Shown here: positions 8,091 through 16,618 of the stretch, piece after piece
Layout of the letters: every line of letters begins with the position of its first letter
How positions within the stretch are numbered: position 1 is the stretch's first letter
DNA from: Thiobacillus sp. UBA6205
Lineage (GTDB): Bacteria; Pseudomonadota; Gammaproteobacteria; Burkholderiales; Thiobacillaceae
Length of the DNA: 29,569 nt
Direction: 5' to 3'
NCBI GenBank assembly: GCA_002421825.1
Contig: DISR01000092.1
Coordinates: 1-29,569 of the forward strand
Notes under the pieces: model-generated
What the model was told of the DNA's origin: nothing
Seen by the model: only the letters and a program-made list of their open reading frames with translations
Databases searched by the model: none
Made by a program: the position numbers and the translations under genes

Positions 8091-9092
8091 TCACAGCAAT
8101 TCCTTCAACGCCGCCACGAAGCGGGCGTTGTCCTCGGGCAGCGCCGTGGTCACGCGCATGAAGCCGGGGCCGAGCGCCGCATCGTTGAGCGGCTTGATCA
8201 GGATGCCGCGCGCCTTGAGCTTCTCTGCCAGTTCGGCGGCATCGTGCGGGGCGAAATCGGCCAGGAAGAAATAGGTTTGCGTGGGGTAGGTTTTCACGCC
8301 CAGGCCTTCCAGTTCCATTCTCAGCGCATCTGCCCAGCCCTTGAGCCTGGCGGCGCGCTCGACGATCTTGTTCTCGTGTTCCAGCGTGGCGAGGGCGGCA
8401 GCCTGGCTGGGACGCGCCAGCGGATAGGCGTCATTGCGGGCATTGAACTCGTCGGCCAGCGCTTGCGGCAGCACGGCGTAACCGACCCTGAAACCGGCCA
8501 GGCTGTGTGCCTTGGACAGGGTGCGGGTCACGATCAGGTTGGGATATCGGGGCACCCAGGAGGCCACGCTTTGGCCGGCCATGCCGATGAAGGCTTCGTC
8601 GACCAGGAAATGGGTGTGCGGATGGCGTTCCAGCAGGTTGGGTAGCGGCGCCATGTCGAAGGTGCCGCCATTGGGATTGTTGGGATTGACGATGACCGCC
8701 AGCGTCGTGCCTGCCGGAATTTGCAACTCGCCCAGGTCGAAAGCGAAATCGTTCCCGGGTGGCAGCCGGGTTTCAGTCCAGGATTCGGCGATTTCCGGGA
8801 ACAGCACGTAGGTCGGGCTCAGCAGGTGCACCCGTTGGCCCAGGCGCTGGAACAGCTGGCGCAGGATGAGTTCGGAACCGGCGTTAATGTGCACCAGTCG
8901 CTCGGGCACGGACAGTTGCCGTGCGATCAGCGCGCGCAGCGGCGCGGAGTAGGGCTCGGTGTAATAGTTGCTGTCGGGCAGCACGGCCGCGGCGGCCTCG
9001 ATCGCCTCCTCAATGGGCGGCAAGGGGTTCTCGCACAACAGCAGCTTGATGCCCCGGAAACTTGCGCCGCCTTTTTCGATGATGCTGCTCAT
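8091..9092 (-). CDS. HisC-like class I/II PLP aminotransferase
   Basis: PLP-dependent aminotransferase of 333 aa resembling histidinol-phosphate aminotransferase (ENPLPP at 21-26, compare the ENPLG motif of HisC). NPNNPNG (136-142) and VDEAF (164-168) form the PLP site; the Schiff-base lysine is K194 in TRTLSKAHSLAGFRVGY, with R202 as phosphate/carboxylate contact. It is shorter than ordinary HisC (about 350-370 aa) and sits in a redox gene set rather than a his operon, so it may be a paralogue with another amino-acid or amino-phosphate substrate. Its ATG lies 9 nt after the ZIP stop with GAGGTGA in the gap, so the two are probably co-translated from one mRNA. Confidence 0.85.
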   Translation of the reverse strand: MSSIIEKGGASFRGIKLLLCENPLPPIEEAIEAAAAVLPDSNYYTEPYSAPLRALIARQLSVPERLVHINAGSELILRQLFQRLGQRVHLLSPTYVLFPEIAESWTETRLPPGNDFAFDLGELQIPAGTTLAVIVNPNNPNGGTFDMAPLPNLLERHPHTHFLVDEAFIGMAGQSVASWVPRYPNLIVTRTLSKAHSLAGFRVGYAVLPQALADEFNARNDAYPLARPSQAAALATLEHENKIVERAARLKGWADALRMELEGLGVKTYPTQTYFFLADFAPHDAAELAEKLKARGILIKPLNDAALGPGFMRVTTALPEDNARFVAALKELL

Positions 9093-9101
9093 GCTCTCAC
9101 C

Positions 9102-9839
9102 TCAATGTCCCAAACGGAAAAATGCGATGGTAATGATTCCGGCAAGCATCAGCACGAACTGGCCGAGCATGGCCTTGATGCCGGCCTGCCTGTGCAGCCC
9201 GGGAACCAGGTCCGCCACCGCGATGTAGATAAAGCTTGCGGCCGAGATGGCGAGCACAAAGGGAATGGCTTCGCGCATTTGCTCCAGCCAGAACCAGCCC
9301 GCCACTACACCGGGCAGGGTGGCAAGCGAGGAGAGCAGGTTGTAGGTGAAGGCGCGTGCCTTGCCCAGTCCGCTCGCCAGCAGGATGGCGAAGTCTCCCA
9401 GCTCCTGCGGAATTTCATGCGCAATCACCGCCAGTGCGGTGGCGATGCCGAGCGCGGGCGAAACCAGGAAGGCGGCGGCAATGACCACCCCATCGACGAA
9501 ATTGTGGAAGGCGTCGCCGAACAGGATCAGGCGGCCGCCGACATGGCCGTGCACGTCGCAGCCGTCGTCGTGGCAATGGCGCCACAACACCAGCTTTTCC
9601 AGCACGAAGAAGGCGATCAATCCGGCCAGCACGGCCGCGCTGACGGCGAGTGCAGGCGCCTGTTCCAGCGCCTTGGGCAGCATGCCCAGGAAGGCCGCGC
9701 CCAGCAGGGTGCCGGTGGCGTAGGCGAGCAGGCCGGGCAGCAAACGCCGGCGCATGGCATCGGGAAAGGCCAGCAGCAGCGCCGCACCGAGCATGGCGCC
9801 GGCGCTTCCCAGCAGGGCGAAAACGAAGGCCAGGGTCAT
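9102..9839 (-). CDS. ZIP-family divalent metal transporter
   Basis: Inner-membrane ZIP permease of 245 aa with about eight hydrophobic segments. The metal-site motifs are clear: HNFVDG in TM4 (112-117) and HEIPQELGD in TM5 (141-149). A short His/Cys loop, HCHDDGCDVHGH (88-99), precedes TM4 as in many ZIPs and may gate or bind zinc. Expected to import Zn(II), Fe(II) or a similar divalent ion. Its ATG shares one base with the DUF2141 stop (TGATG at 9837-9841), indicating translational coupling. Which metal it carries cannot be told from sequence; proximity to an eight-haem cytochrome makes iron a reasonable guess. Confidence 0.9.
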   Translation of the reverse strand: MTLAFVFALLGSAGAMLGAALLLAFPDAMRRRLLPGLLAYATGTLLGAAFLGMLPKALEQAPALAVSAAVLAGLIAFFVLEKLVLWRHCHDDGCDVHGHVGGRLILFGDAFHNFVDGVVIAAAFLVSPALGIATALAVIAHEIPQELGDFAILLASGLGKARAFTYNLLSSLATLPGVVAGWFWLEQMREAIPFVLAISAASFIYIAVADLVPGLHRQAGIKAMLGQFVLMLAGIITIAFFRLGH

Positions 9840-10252
9840 CAGTAATCCAGGCGAATTTCGATCCGCCTGCCGCCCTCACCCAGTTCGAAGGCCGCATGCT
9901 CAAATGAGGGCGGGCCCATCACTTCGGGATTGTTGCTCAGGCCATAGCCTTCGGCCGGAATCATGCCGAAGCGCAGGTCGAGTCTGCCGTTGGCGTTTTC
10001 ATCGTGGTAGGCAATCACGGCGTAGCGCCCCGGCGGCAGGTCCTTGAATACGGCCTGCAGCGCGCCCGTTTGTGCAGGCACGGCCAGCACTTCGCGGCTT
10101 GCAGCTTCCTTGCGGAAGCCTTCGGCCTTGTCAAAGAGCATGAATTTGACCTGGCCTTCGGTGTTTCGCACGCCGCTGGCTTCGATGTCGAGGCTGGCGG
10201 CAAAGGCCGGGGCGATGGCCGGCAGCAGGAAGAGCGTGGACAGCCTGCGCAT
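9839..10252 (-). CDS. Secreted DUF2141 protein
   Basis: A 137-aa periplasmic or outer-surface protein. Residues 1-19 form a signal peptide (hydrophobic core LSTLFLLPAIAPAFA). The rest is beta-rich and shows the DUF2141 signature: GQVKFMLFD (33-41), YHDENANGRLD (82-92, an Asp-rich turn that could bind calcium) and GYGLSNNP with GPPSFEHAAF (102-122). Function of the family is unknown. ATG 10252 was chosen over an in-frame ATG at 10285 because it begins directly at the signal peptide and lies 2 nt after the upstream stop. Its place between an uncharacterised protein and a ZIP transporter, all nearly overlapping, suggests a shared envelope or metal-related role. Confidence 0.82.
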   Translation of the reverse strand: MRRLSTLFLLPAIAPAFAASLDIEASGVRNTEGQVKFMLFDKAEGFRKEAASREVLAVPAQTGALQAVFKDLPPGRYAVIAYHDENANGRLDLRFGMIPAEGYGLSNNPEVMGPPSFEHAAFELGEGGRRIEIRLDY

Positions 10253-10254
10253 GC

Positions 10255-10647
10255 TCAAGCCGCCTTGCGCAATCCCTTGACCCATGCCTCCATGGCTTCG
10301 TTGGCGGGCTGCATGGGTGCTTCCATGAAGCTCAGCACGAACCGGTCGCCCATGTCGGCCACGCCGATGGCGCGCGGACGCACGGCCAGCACCTGGGGGC
10401 CGGGCAGCATGAAGCCGAAGCAGAAGATCACGTCCACGGCCGCCTTGATGTCGGGGTTGATCTCGCCGCCGAGATTCTTTGTGTGCGCGTAGTGGTCGAA
10501 CACGCCGATGAATTTCACCTTGGTGTTCTCGGCGATCTTGTCCTTGAGGTAGGCCACGATGTCGTCGACGTTCTGGCAGGAAGTTTCCTGCTTGCCGATT
10601 TCGGCGATGTAGACGGGATATTTTTCCTGCAGCAGGGTTTGTTTCAT
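10255..10647 (-). CDS. Conserved uncharacterised protein (DUF6858-like)
   Basis: A 130-aa soluble protein without signal peptide. I tentatively connect it to the family called DUF6858, found beside redox genes in sulfur- and iron-oxidising betaproteobacteria; this is from memory only. Visible features are two cysteines (C24, C76), the HYAH pair (H52, H55) in FIGVFDHYAHTK, and a conserved-looking core VIFCFGFMLPGPQVLAVRPRAIGV (read as 74-96). The order of alternating strands and helices suggests a small alpha/beta domain that may hold a ligand or metal. A GGAG lies 7 nt before its ATG. It lies 31 nt after the cytochrome b gene and 2 nt before the DUF2141 gene, so it belongs to the same transcript. 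Function unknown. Confidence 0.8.
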   Translation of the reverse strand: MKQTLLQEKYPVYIAEIGKQETSCQNVDDIVAYLKDKIAENTKVKFIGVFDHYAHTKNLGGEINPDIKAAVDVIFCFGFMLPGPQVLAVRPRAIGVADMGDRFVLSFMEAPMQPANEAMEAWVKGLRKAA

Positions 10648-10678
10648 GGCATTGCTCCGGTTAAAGCATGTAAGGGAA

Positions 10679-11308
10679 TCAGCCTTTGCGGGCCGCGGTG
10701 TTTTCGTGTTCGTCGTCCTGTTCTTCCCAGCCGGTGATCATGGCCTTGATGTGGGCGAAGACCGTCTCGCCGGTGGTGGTGAGGTAGACGTGCACGATGA
10801 AGAAAGTGAGCATGAGGAAGGCGCCGACGAGATGCGCGCTCGCGACCCATTCGAGCGGAAGCCCTGGCAGCAGGGCTTCGCGCAACTGCGGGTAATACAG
10901 GTAGACGAGGCCGGACACCCAGATGAGGGGGTTGATGAAGAGCTTCACGCCCAGGTAGGCCAGGCGCTGCAGCGGGTTGTGCTTGCGCAGCGGCGTGGGG
11001 TGGAAGGGGTGGGGGGCGCCGGTGAAGATGTCGCGCGCGTAGTAGCGCGCGATGAGCAGGATCTTCTCGAAGGTCGGGATGTACTGCTTCCATTCGCCGG
11101 TGGTGAAGTGCCAGAACACCGCGAACACCCACAGTGTGACCAGCGCCCAGGCGGCATAGCCGTGGAACAGCACGGCCTTGCCGAAGCCGAACAGGCTGTA
11201 GCTGCCGTGGATCTCGAAGCCGGTCAGCATCATGGAAATGATCAGCGCGGCCTGCGACCAGTGCCAGAGGCGCTCGAAACGCTTGAACAGATAGACGCGG
11301 CGGCTCAT
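10679..11308 (-). CDS. Cytochrome b (b561/FdhI-type) membrane subunit
   Basis: Four-helix di-haem cytochrome b of 209 aa, the usual quinone-interacting membrane partner of periplasmic redox enzymes. Candidate haem ligands lie in the helices: H16 (LWHWSQ), H49 (LFHGYA), H67 (FWHFTT), H159 (SAHLVG) and H173 (IVHVYLTT). Segments about 17-36, 47-68, 117-138 and 155-177 are hydrophobic. The ATG at 11308 overlaps the octaheme cytochrome stop (ATGA) and has AGGAG 6 nt upstream; an ORF start further upstream would lie inside the cytochrome c gene. I infer that it shuttles electrons between the quinone pool and the octaheme protein. Confidence 0.9.
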   Translation of the reverse strand: MSRRVYLFKRFERLWHWSQAALIISMMLTGFEIHGSYSLFGFGKAVLFHGYAAWALVTLWVFAVFWHFTTGEWKQYIPTFEKILLIARYYARDIFTGAPHPFHPTPLRKHNPLQRLAYLGVKLFINPLIWVSGLVYLYYPQLREALLPGLPLEWVASAHLVGAFLMLTFFIVHVYLTTTGETVFAHIKAMITGWEEQDDEHENTAARKG

Positions 11309-12975
11309 GGCTTTCTCCTTCTCAGATGCCCCGCAAATCTCAGGCCGGCATGCCCCAGTACGCCGAGCAGGGCGAAGCCCGCCATGCCGAAGCCGGCGAG
11401 GTCGAGGAGCTCGATGCGGTCCTGCGCCGGCAGCCACACGCCCGGCACGTCCTTGAGGCGGCCTTGCGCGCTGTGGCACTGCACGCAGTTCAGCGCCTGT
11501 TCCTTGGGCGCGACCATGTGGGTGATGGGCCAGAGCATCTCAGATTGGACGAAGCCGTATTCGCCGCTGAAGGGCGGGCCGCCGGCGTCGGCGCCGGCGC
11601 GCAGCGCCTTGTCCCAGTCGAAGTTGTACCAGTAGGCGGTGTCGTCGGGGATGGCGGTGTGCGGGATCAGCAGGGTGTGGTTGACCTTGTCGTAGGGCTG
11701 GTTGCCCTGGAAGACCTTGACCGGCCAGATGCGCGCATCGGGTGCCCCCGGCGTGCCGTGGAAGGCATTGATGGGCACGGTCTTGGTCGGGTCGATCTTG
11801 TCGGCCTGCAGGGTGTAGGTCACCGTGCCGTCGAACCAGCGGTAGTCGGGAATGACGTTTTCGCCGAGGACGAAATCGCCCTTGCGGCTGTCGTAGATCA
11901 CGTGGCCCTTGTCGTCCTTGATCTGCATGGGCTTGCCGTTTGGATACAGCCGACCGGCGGTCGAGTAGTCCCAGCTCATCTTGGTGGGCACGCCGCCGCG
12001 CGCGAACTCGGGAATGTGGCAGGTCTGGCAGGAAAGGGTGCGGGTATGCGCGTTCAACTGGTCGCCGCGGCTCAGCGATCCCAGCAGGCCGCCGGTCGCG
12101 CCCTTGTGCGGCTTGTCGCCGTGACAGGCCTGGCAGGTGGCGGGGTTGCGGTCTTCGTGCTTGCCGCGCATCAGCGGGCCGTGCGGGTCGGCAGCAGTCG
12201 GCGCGACGCGGCTGCCCGCGACTTGGTGGCTTTCGGTCTGGTGGCAGGTGGCGCAGCTGAAGTTGAGGCCGTCCTTGTCCATGTGCACGTCGAGCGCGTG
12301 CGTGGCTTTATTGAGCGAGGAATCGAGGTCGCCGTGCTTGACGCCGTCGCCGCCGCCGCCGTTGTAATGGCAGGTGCCGCAGTTCTCGCGGCTGCTCTTG
12401 CCGACGTGGCGGGCGACGAAGTCGAGATCGACCGGCTCGAGGAACTTGCCCGAGCCGGGCGGATACTCGGTGCGTTCGTAGGCCGGATGACCGGCCAGGC
12501 CCGCCGGCTTCTTGTACTTGCCGGTGGTGTCGTGGCACACCAGGCAATCGACGTTGCGCTCGGACAGGAAGTCGAACTTGTCGTCCTTCCAGCCGTAGCC
12601 GACATGGCAGGAGGTGCAGAAGGCCTCATTGGAGCGGTTGCCCACGCAGAAGCTGTTCAGCATGCTCATCTTGCCCAGGCGCTGCCCGGTCTTGGGATTG
12701 GTGTAATCCCAGGTCCAGTGGCGCGTGGCCATGACCTGCCTGGGCGCCTCGGTATGGCACTGCTGGCAGGCCTCGGTGACTTCCTCGCCGCTCTTGAACG
12801 GCCCCTGCAGCTGCTTGAAGCGGCCGTGGTCGGCGGTCGATCCGCTTTTCGCGCCAGCATTCGCGACCGGTTGCAGCCCAGGGTAGGCGAGGGCGCTGGC
12901 AGCGAGCAGCAGGCCGCAGATCAGCAGCAGGAGGCGGGCGGGCAAGTCGGCGGGAAGCGCGAGGGCGTGTCGCAT
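11305..12975 (-). CDS. Octaheme c-type cytochrome, tetrathionate reductase (OTR) family
   Basis: Periplasmic multihaem cytochrome of 556 aa with a signal sequence (about 10-30) and exactly eight CxxCH motifs: 70-74, 120-124, 144-148, 199-203, 241-245, 281-285, 316-320 and 497-501. After the second motif comes GYGWKDD with K130, matching the lysine that ligates the active-site haem 2 in octaheme tetrathionate reductase. C110 is an extra cysteine nearby. A hydrophobic segment (about 523-545) followed by RRRKP suggests a C-terminal membrane anchor. Family members reduce tetrathionate, and some reduce nitrite or hydroxylamine in vitro; the physiological substrate and direction here are unknown. 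It follows the NifX-like gene by 1 nt and overlaps cytochrome b by 4 nt, so the two cytochromes probably form one quinone-linked complex. Confidence 0.92.
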   Translation of the reverse strand: MRHALALPADLPARLLLLICGLLLAASALAYPGLQPVANAGAKSGSTADHGRFKQLQGPFKSGEEVTEACQQCHTEAPRQVMATRHWTWDYTNPKTGQRLGKMSMLNSFCVGNRSNEAFCTSCHVGYGWKDDKFDFLSERNVDCLVCHDTTGKYKKPAGLAGHPAYERTEYPPGSGKFLEPVDLDFVARHVGKSSRENCGTCHYNGGGGDGVKHGDLDSSLNKATHALDVHMDKDGLNFSCATCHQTESHQVAGSRVAPTAADPHGPLMRGKHEDRNPATCQACHGDKPHKGATGGLLGSLSRGDQLNAHTRTLSCQTCHIPEFARGGVPTKMSWDYSTAGRLYPNGKPMQIKDDKGHVIYDSRKGDFVLGENVIPDYRWFDGTVTYTLQADKIDPTKTVPINAFHGTPGAPDARIWPVKVFQGNQPYDKVNHTLLIPHTAIPDDTAYWYNFDWDKALRAGADAGGPPFSGEYGFVQSEMLWPITHMVAPKEQALNCVQCHSAQGRLKDVPGVWLPAQDRIELLDLAGFGMAGFALLGVLGHAGLRFAGHLRRRKP

Positions 12976-12976
12976 G

Positions 12977-13348
12977 TCAGCTTTCGGGGTGATGGGCGGG
13001 ATCGTGCATGTGGTGTGCCTCCGGCGGCAGTTCGGCGAGCGTGCCGTTCAGCCAGGCCGACACCGCGCGATCCGGGTCGGATTCGGCGGTGGCGAGCGCG
13101 ACGACGGATTTCTGCTTGAGCCGGTTCCTGAGCCCCGTGCCCATGCCGCCGCTGATGAGCGCGCTGATGCCGTCGAGCGGGTGCGGCGCCTCGCCGTGGT
13201 GGGCATGGAAGGACTGCTCGATGGGCAGTTCGAGCAGGGTCTTGCCCTTGATGACATCGTTCTCGATTTCGTAGATCCAGAATTTCCGGCACTTGCCGGC
13301 GTGGCCGGTGACGGTCTTGCGGTTCTGGCTGGTGACGGCGATTTTCAT
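12977..13348 (-). CDS. NifX/NifB-C-type dinitrogenase cofactor family protein
   Basis: A 123-aa protein of the small NifX/NafY/NifB-C-terminal family (ribonuclease H-like fold that binds Fe-S or FeMo cofactors). The N-terminus MKIAVTSQNRKTVTGHAGKC and the later ISALISGGMGTGLRNRL segment are the family pattern. The C-terminus is His-rich (HHMHDPAHHP) and the middle has FHAHHGEAPH, which may bind metal. No nitrogenase genes are seen, so a role in nitrogen fixation is unlikely; such stand-alone proteins often accompany metal or redox modules. Its ATG overlaps the stop of the preceding short ORF (ATGA), and it ends 1 nt before the octaheme cytochrome. Confidence 0.85.
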   Translation of the reverse strand: MKIAVTSQNRKTVTGHAGKCRKFWIYEIENDVIKGKTLLELPIEQSFHAHHGEAPHPLDGISALISGGMGTGLRNRLKQKSVVALATAESDPDRAVSAWLNGTLAELPPEAHHMHDPAHHPES

Positions 13349-13452
13349 TCTTCGCCCCCGTTCTTGCGGATGGCCGCGATCACCGCCAGTTTGATGGGCA
13401 GGATCACAGCGACTTCATGCGCCAAGGAGTGTTCGAAAGACATGCTCAACAT
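13345..13452 (-). CDS. Short ORF (35 codons) coupled to the NifX-like gene
   Basis: A 35-aa reading frame starts at ATG 13452 (GGAG four bases upstream; ATG 13443 would give 32 aa). It encodes MLSMSFEHSLAHEVAVILPI, then a hydrophobic-amphipathic run ending KNGGEE. The stop TGA overlaps the ATG of the NifX-like gene, exactly the coupling used elsewhere in this operon, and it starts about 26 nt after the predicted sigma-54 transcription start. This argues for a real, translated first cistron. Residues 10-29 could form an amphipathic or short membrane helix. Alternatively it is only a leader ORF controlling downstream translation. Function unknown. Confidence 0.55.
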   Translation of the reverse strand: MLSMSFEHSLAHEVAVILPIKLAVIAAIRKNGGEE

Positions 13453-13488
13453 ATTTCTCCGAGTTGATGGACATTCGTTGATTATTTA

Positions 13489-13504
13489 TGCATGTGTCGT
13501 GCCA
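13489..13504 (-). promoter_or_regulatory. Sigma-54 (-24/-12) promoter of the octaheme cytochrome operon
   Basis: On the minus strand the sequence TGGCACGACACATGCA matches the sigma-54 consensus TGGCACG-N4-TTGCA with one change (TTGC to ATGC) and the obligatory GG-N10-GC spacing. It predicts transcription from about 13478, leaving a 26-nt leader before the short ORF. A sigma-54 activator gene is divergent from it 100 bp away, which makes a chance match unlikely. Confidence 0.8.
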
Positions 13505-13533
13505 GAGATCGTATTGGATTTAATGGCATTTAC

Positions 13534-13546
13534 AATCAGACAGTTG
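13534..13546. promoter_or_regulatory. Possible IHF binding site
   Basis: AATCAGACAGTTG fits the IHF consensus WATCAANNNNTTR with one mismatch. It is centred about 62 bp upstream of the predicted sigma-54 start, between promoter and the putative activator site, where IHF usually bends DNA. Such a short degenerate site could be coincidental. Confidence 0.35.
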
Positions 13547-13587
13547 TTTCTTGCTGCCGAGGTTCTCTCTTGCTTGGCGCACGGTTG

Positions 13588-13611
13588 TTGCGACATAATT
13601 AACCGTCACAA
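13588..13611. promoter_or_regulatory. Palindrome, candidate enhancer/operator for the sigma-54 activator
   Basis: TTGCGAC-N10-GTCACAA is an inverted repeat with six of seven matching positions per arm. It is centred about 122 bp upstream of the predicted sigma-54 start, a normal distance for an activator site, and abuts the ATG of the activator gene, so the same protein could also repress its own synthesis. Assignment is by position and symmetry only. Confidence 0.45.
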
Positions 13612-14932
<1,321 letters not shown>

Positions 14933-14958
<26 letters not shown>

Positions 14959-15355
14959 GCGACTGATTGCCGGTTTTGCATTTTGCCTTGCGCTGATTTC
15001 GCACATTGCGGCCGGTGCCGGGACGCAGGCCCACATCCTGCTGCAGGATTCGCCGCTCGCCGGCTTCCAGTACCACGCCGGCAAACGGCTGTGGGACGAG
15101 ATGCATGTCGGCGATGCGCTGACATTGGCCAGGGAACCGGGCAATCCCCATGACGCCAGGGCCGTGCGTGTTGAATGGCGCGGGCACAAGCTGGGCTACG
15201 TGCCGCGGCGCGAAAACGCCGACATCGCGCGGCTGATGGACAACGGCGCCAGGCTGGAGGCGCGCATTTCCAGGCTGGTGGAGTCGCGCGATCCCTGGCA
15301 GCGCATACGGTTTGAAATCCTCGCGCCGCTGGAAGGGCAGACAGAGGAATTCTGA
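14933..15355 (+). CDS. Secreted HIRAN-domain protein
   Basis: A 140-aa protein with an N-terminal signal peptide (basic KKIKR, then a hydrophobic stretch ending at about AAGAG, residue 29). The rest is a single HIRAN domain: AGFQYHAGKRLWDEMHVGD, then LAREPGNPHDARAVRVEW and KLGYVPRRENADIARLMDNG, the typical order of conserved blocks. HIRAN is best known as a DNA-end binding module in helicases, but stand-alone exported versions occur in proteobacteria with no known role. It begins within the last codons of the sigma-54 activator (26-nt overlap) from a TTG at 14933; no internal ATG would keep the signal peptide. It is therefore likely co-transcribed with the activator. Confidence 0.78.
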
Positions 15356-15365
15356 GAAGGGTGTT

Positions 15366-15430
15366 GTAGGAGCGGCGCCCTCGCCGCGATTCTTTCATGC
15401 AGCAGCATCGGCCCGAGGGCGGGCCTCCAC
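15366..15430 (-). repeat. GTAGGAG REP-like palindromic pair, copy 1
   Basis: Lies between the HIRAN gene and tsaB. It has outer arms GTAGGAG and (G)CCTCCAC and two inner hairpins, GGCGCCCTCGCCGC and GGCCCGAGGGCGGGCC. It is the reverse complement of the two copies at 19859-20017. The layout is that of paired REP elements (BIME-like), common in beta- and gammaproteobacteria. Confidence 0.8.
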
Positions 15431-15476
15431 AACGCTCCTGGTGTCATAGCCTTTCAAAAAACCGGATAATGCCGGC

Positions 15477-16160
15477 ATGCGCATCCTCGCCATCGAAACC
15501 TCCACCGAGCATTGTTCCGTCGCCCTGTATCGCGACGGAGAAGTGCGCTCGCGCGGAGAACTGGCAGGGCAGCGCCACAGCGAAATCCTGCTCGGCATGA
15601 TCGAGCGCCTGCTGGCGGAGGCCGATTGTGTTTTGGAAGAGCTGAACGGCATCGCTTTCGGCGCCGGACCCGGTTCCTTCACCGGCGTGCGCATCGCCGC
15701 CAGCGTGGCGCAGGGGCTGGCGCTGGGGCTGGATATTCCGGTTCTGCCGGTGTGCACCCTGGAAGCGCTGGCGGAAGCGGCGGGGCAGGATCGCGTTGCC
15801 TGCGCGCTGGACGCGCGCCTCGACGAAGTCTATTTCGCCGCCTACGAACGCCAGGGCGAAAACTGGCAGGCCGTGATCGAGCCCCGCCTGTCCGCCATCG
15901 GGGAATTGCCCATGCTGCCGGGTTCGGGCTGGGTCGGCGTGGGCAGCGGATTCGCCATCCTCGACAACGAGCTGGCTCATCACCTGCGGCTTGCGGACAC
16001 GCGCCCCGAATCCTTTCCAGAAGCATGCGCCGTGGCGGTGCTGGGCGCGCGCAAGCTGGCGCAGGGCGGCGCGCTCGATGCGGCGGCGGCCCAGCCCTTC
16101 TACCTGCGCGACAAGGTCGCCATGACCACGCAGGAACGCCATGCGCGGGGCTACAAATGA
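15477..16160 (+). CDS. tsaB: TsaB, tRNA t6A threonylcarbamoylation subunit
   Basis: Inactive ASKHA-fold paralogue of TsaD that scaffolds the TsaBDE complex for N6-threonylcarbamoyladenosine formation at tRNA position 37. The 227-aa product starts MRILAIETSTEHCSVALY and has the family signature AGPGSFTGVRI (63-73). Length is normal. The first gene of a classic tsaB-rimI-udg set: its stop overlaps the rimI ATG (ATGA at 16157-16160). A REP-like element lies upstream, so transcription probably starts in the short gap after it. Confidence 0.95.
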   Translation: MRILAIETSTEHCSVALYRDGEVRSRGELAGQRHSEILLGMIERLLAEADCVLEELNGIAFGAGPGSFTGVRIAASVAQGLALGLDIPVLPVCTLEALAEAAGQDRVACALDARLDEVYFAAYERQGENWQAVIEPRLSAIGELPMLPGSGWVGVGSGFAILDNELAHHLRLADTRPESFPEACAVAVLGARKLAQGGALDAAAAQPFYLRDKVAMTTQERHARGYK

Positions 16161-16618
16161 ACGCGATATTGAAGCTCGAGCACAACATCCGCCGCATGCG
16201 CGATGCCGACATTCCTGCCGTGCTGCTGGTGGAAAAGGACAGCTACGAGTTTCCATGGAGCGCCGGCAATTTCGTCGACTCCATCCACGCCGGCTACAGT
16301 GCCTGGGTATATGAAGTCGGCGGCAAGATCATTGGCCATGCCGTGCTGATGGCGGCGCTGGATGAAGCGCATCTGCTCAACATCACCATCGACCCGGCCT
16401 GGCGCCGCCAGGGCCTGGGGCGGGTGCTGCTGCAGCACGCCATGGATGCCGCGCGCAGCCAGCAGGTGCGCACCCTGTTCCTGGAAGTCCGGCCCAGCAA
16501 CCGCCCCGCGATCGAACTCTACGAAAAAACCGGCTTCGAAGCCTTCGCATTGCGCAAGGGCTATTACCCTGCACAGCAAGGCCGTGAGGATGCGCTGGTG
16601 ATGAGGATCATGCTGTGA
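16157..16618 (+). CDS. rimI: Ribosomal protein S18-alanine N-acetyltransferase RimI
   Basis: GNAT-fold N-terminal acetyltransferase of 153 aa. The acetyl-CoA loop is RRQGLG (83-88) within ITIDPAWRRQGLGRVLLQHAM, followed by FLEVRPSNRPAIELYEKTGF, the usual RimI block. EKDSYEFPWSAGNF (26-39) matches the family's substrate-site motif. The start ATG 16157 overlaps the tsaB stop, and its own stop overlaps the GTG of udg. Cytosolic. Confidence 0.93.
   Translation: MNAILKLEHNIRRMRDADIPAVLLVEKDSYEFPWSAGNFVDSIHAGYSAWVYEVGGKIIGHAVLMAALDEAHLLNITIDPAWRRQGLGRVLLQHAMDAARSQQVRTLFLEVRPSNRPAIELYEKTGFEAFALRKGYYPAQQGREDALVMRIML

Noticed and set aside
12977..13348. NifX-like gene as evidence of nitrogen fixation
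   Set aside because: No nif structural or assembly genes are in the window and stand-alone members of this small family are common in non-fixing bacteria.
13574..13592. Plus-strand sigma-54-like element TGGCGCACGGTTGTTGCG before the activator gene
   Set aside because: GG to GC spacing is 12, not the required 10, so it would not be recognised by sigma-54.
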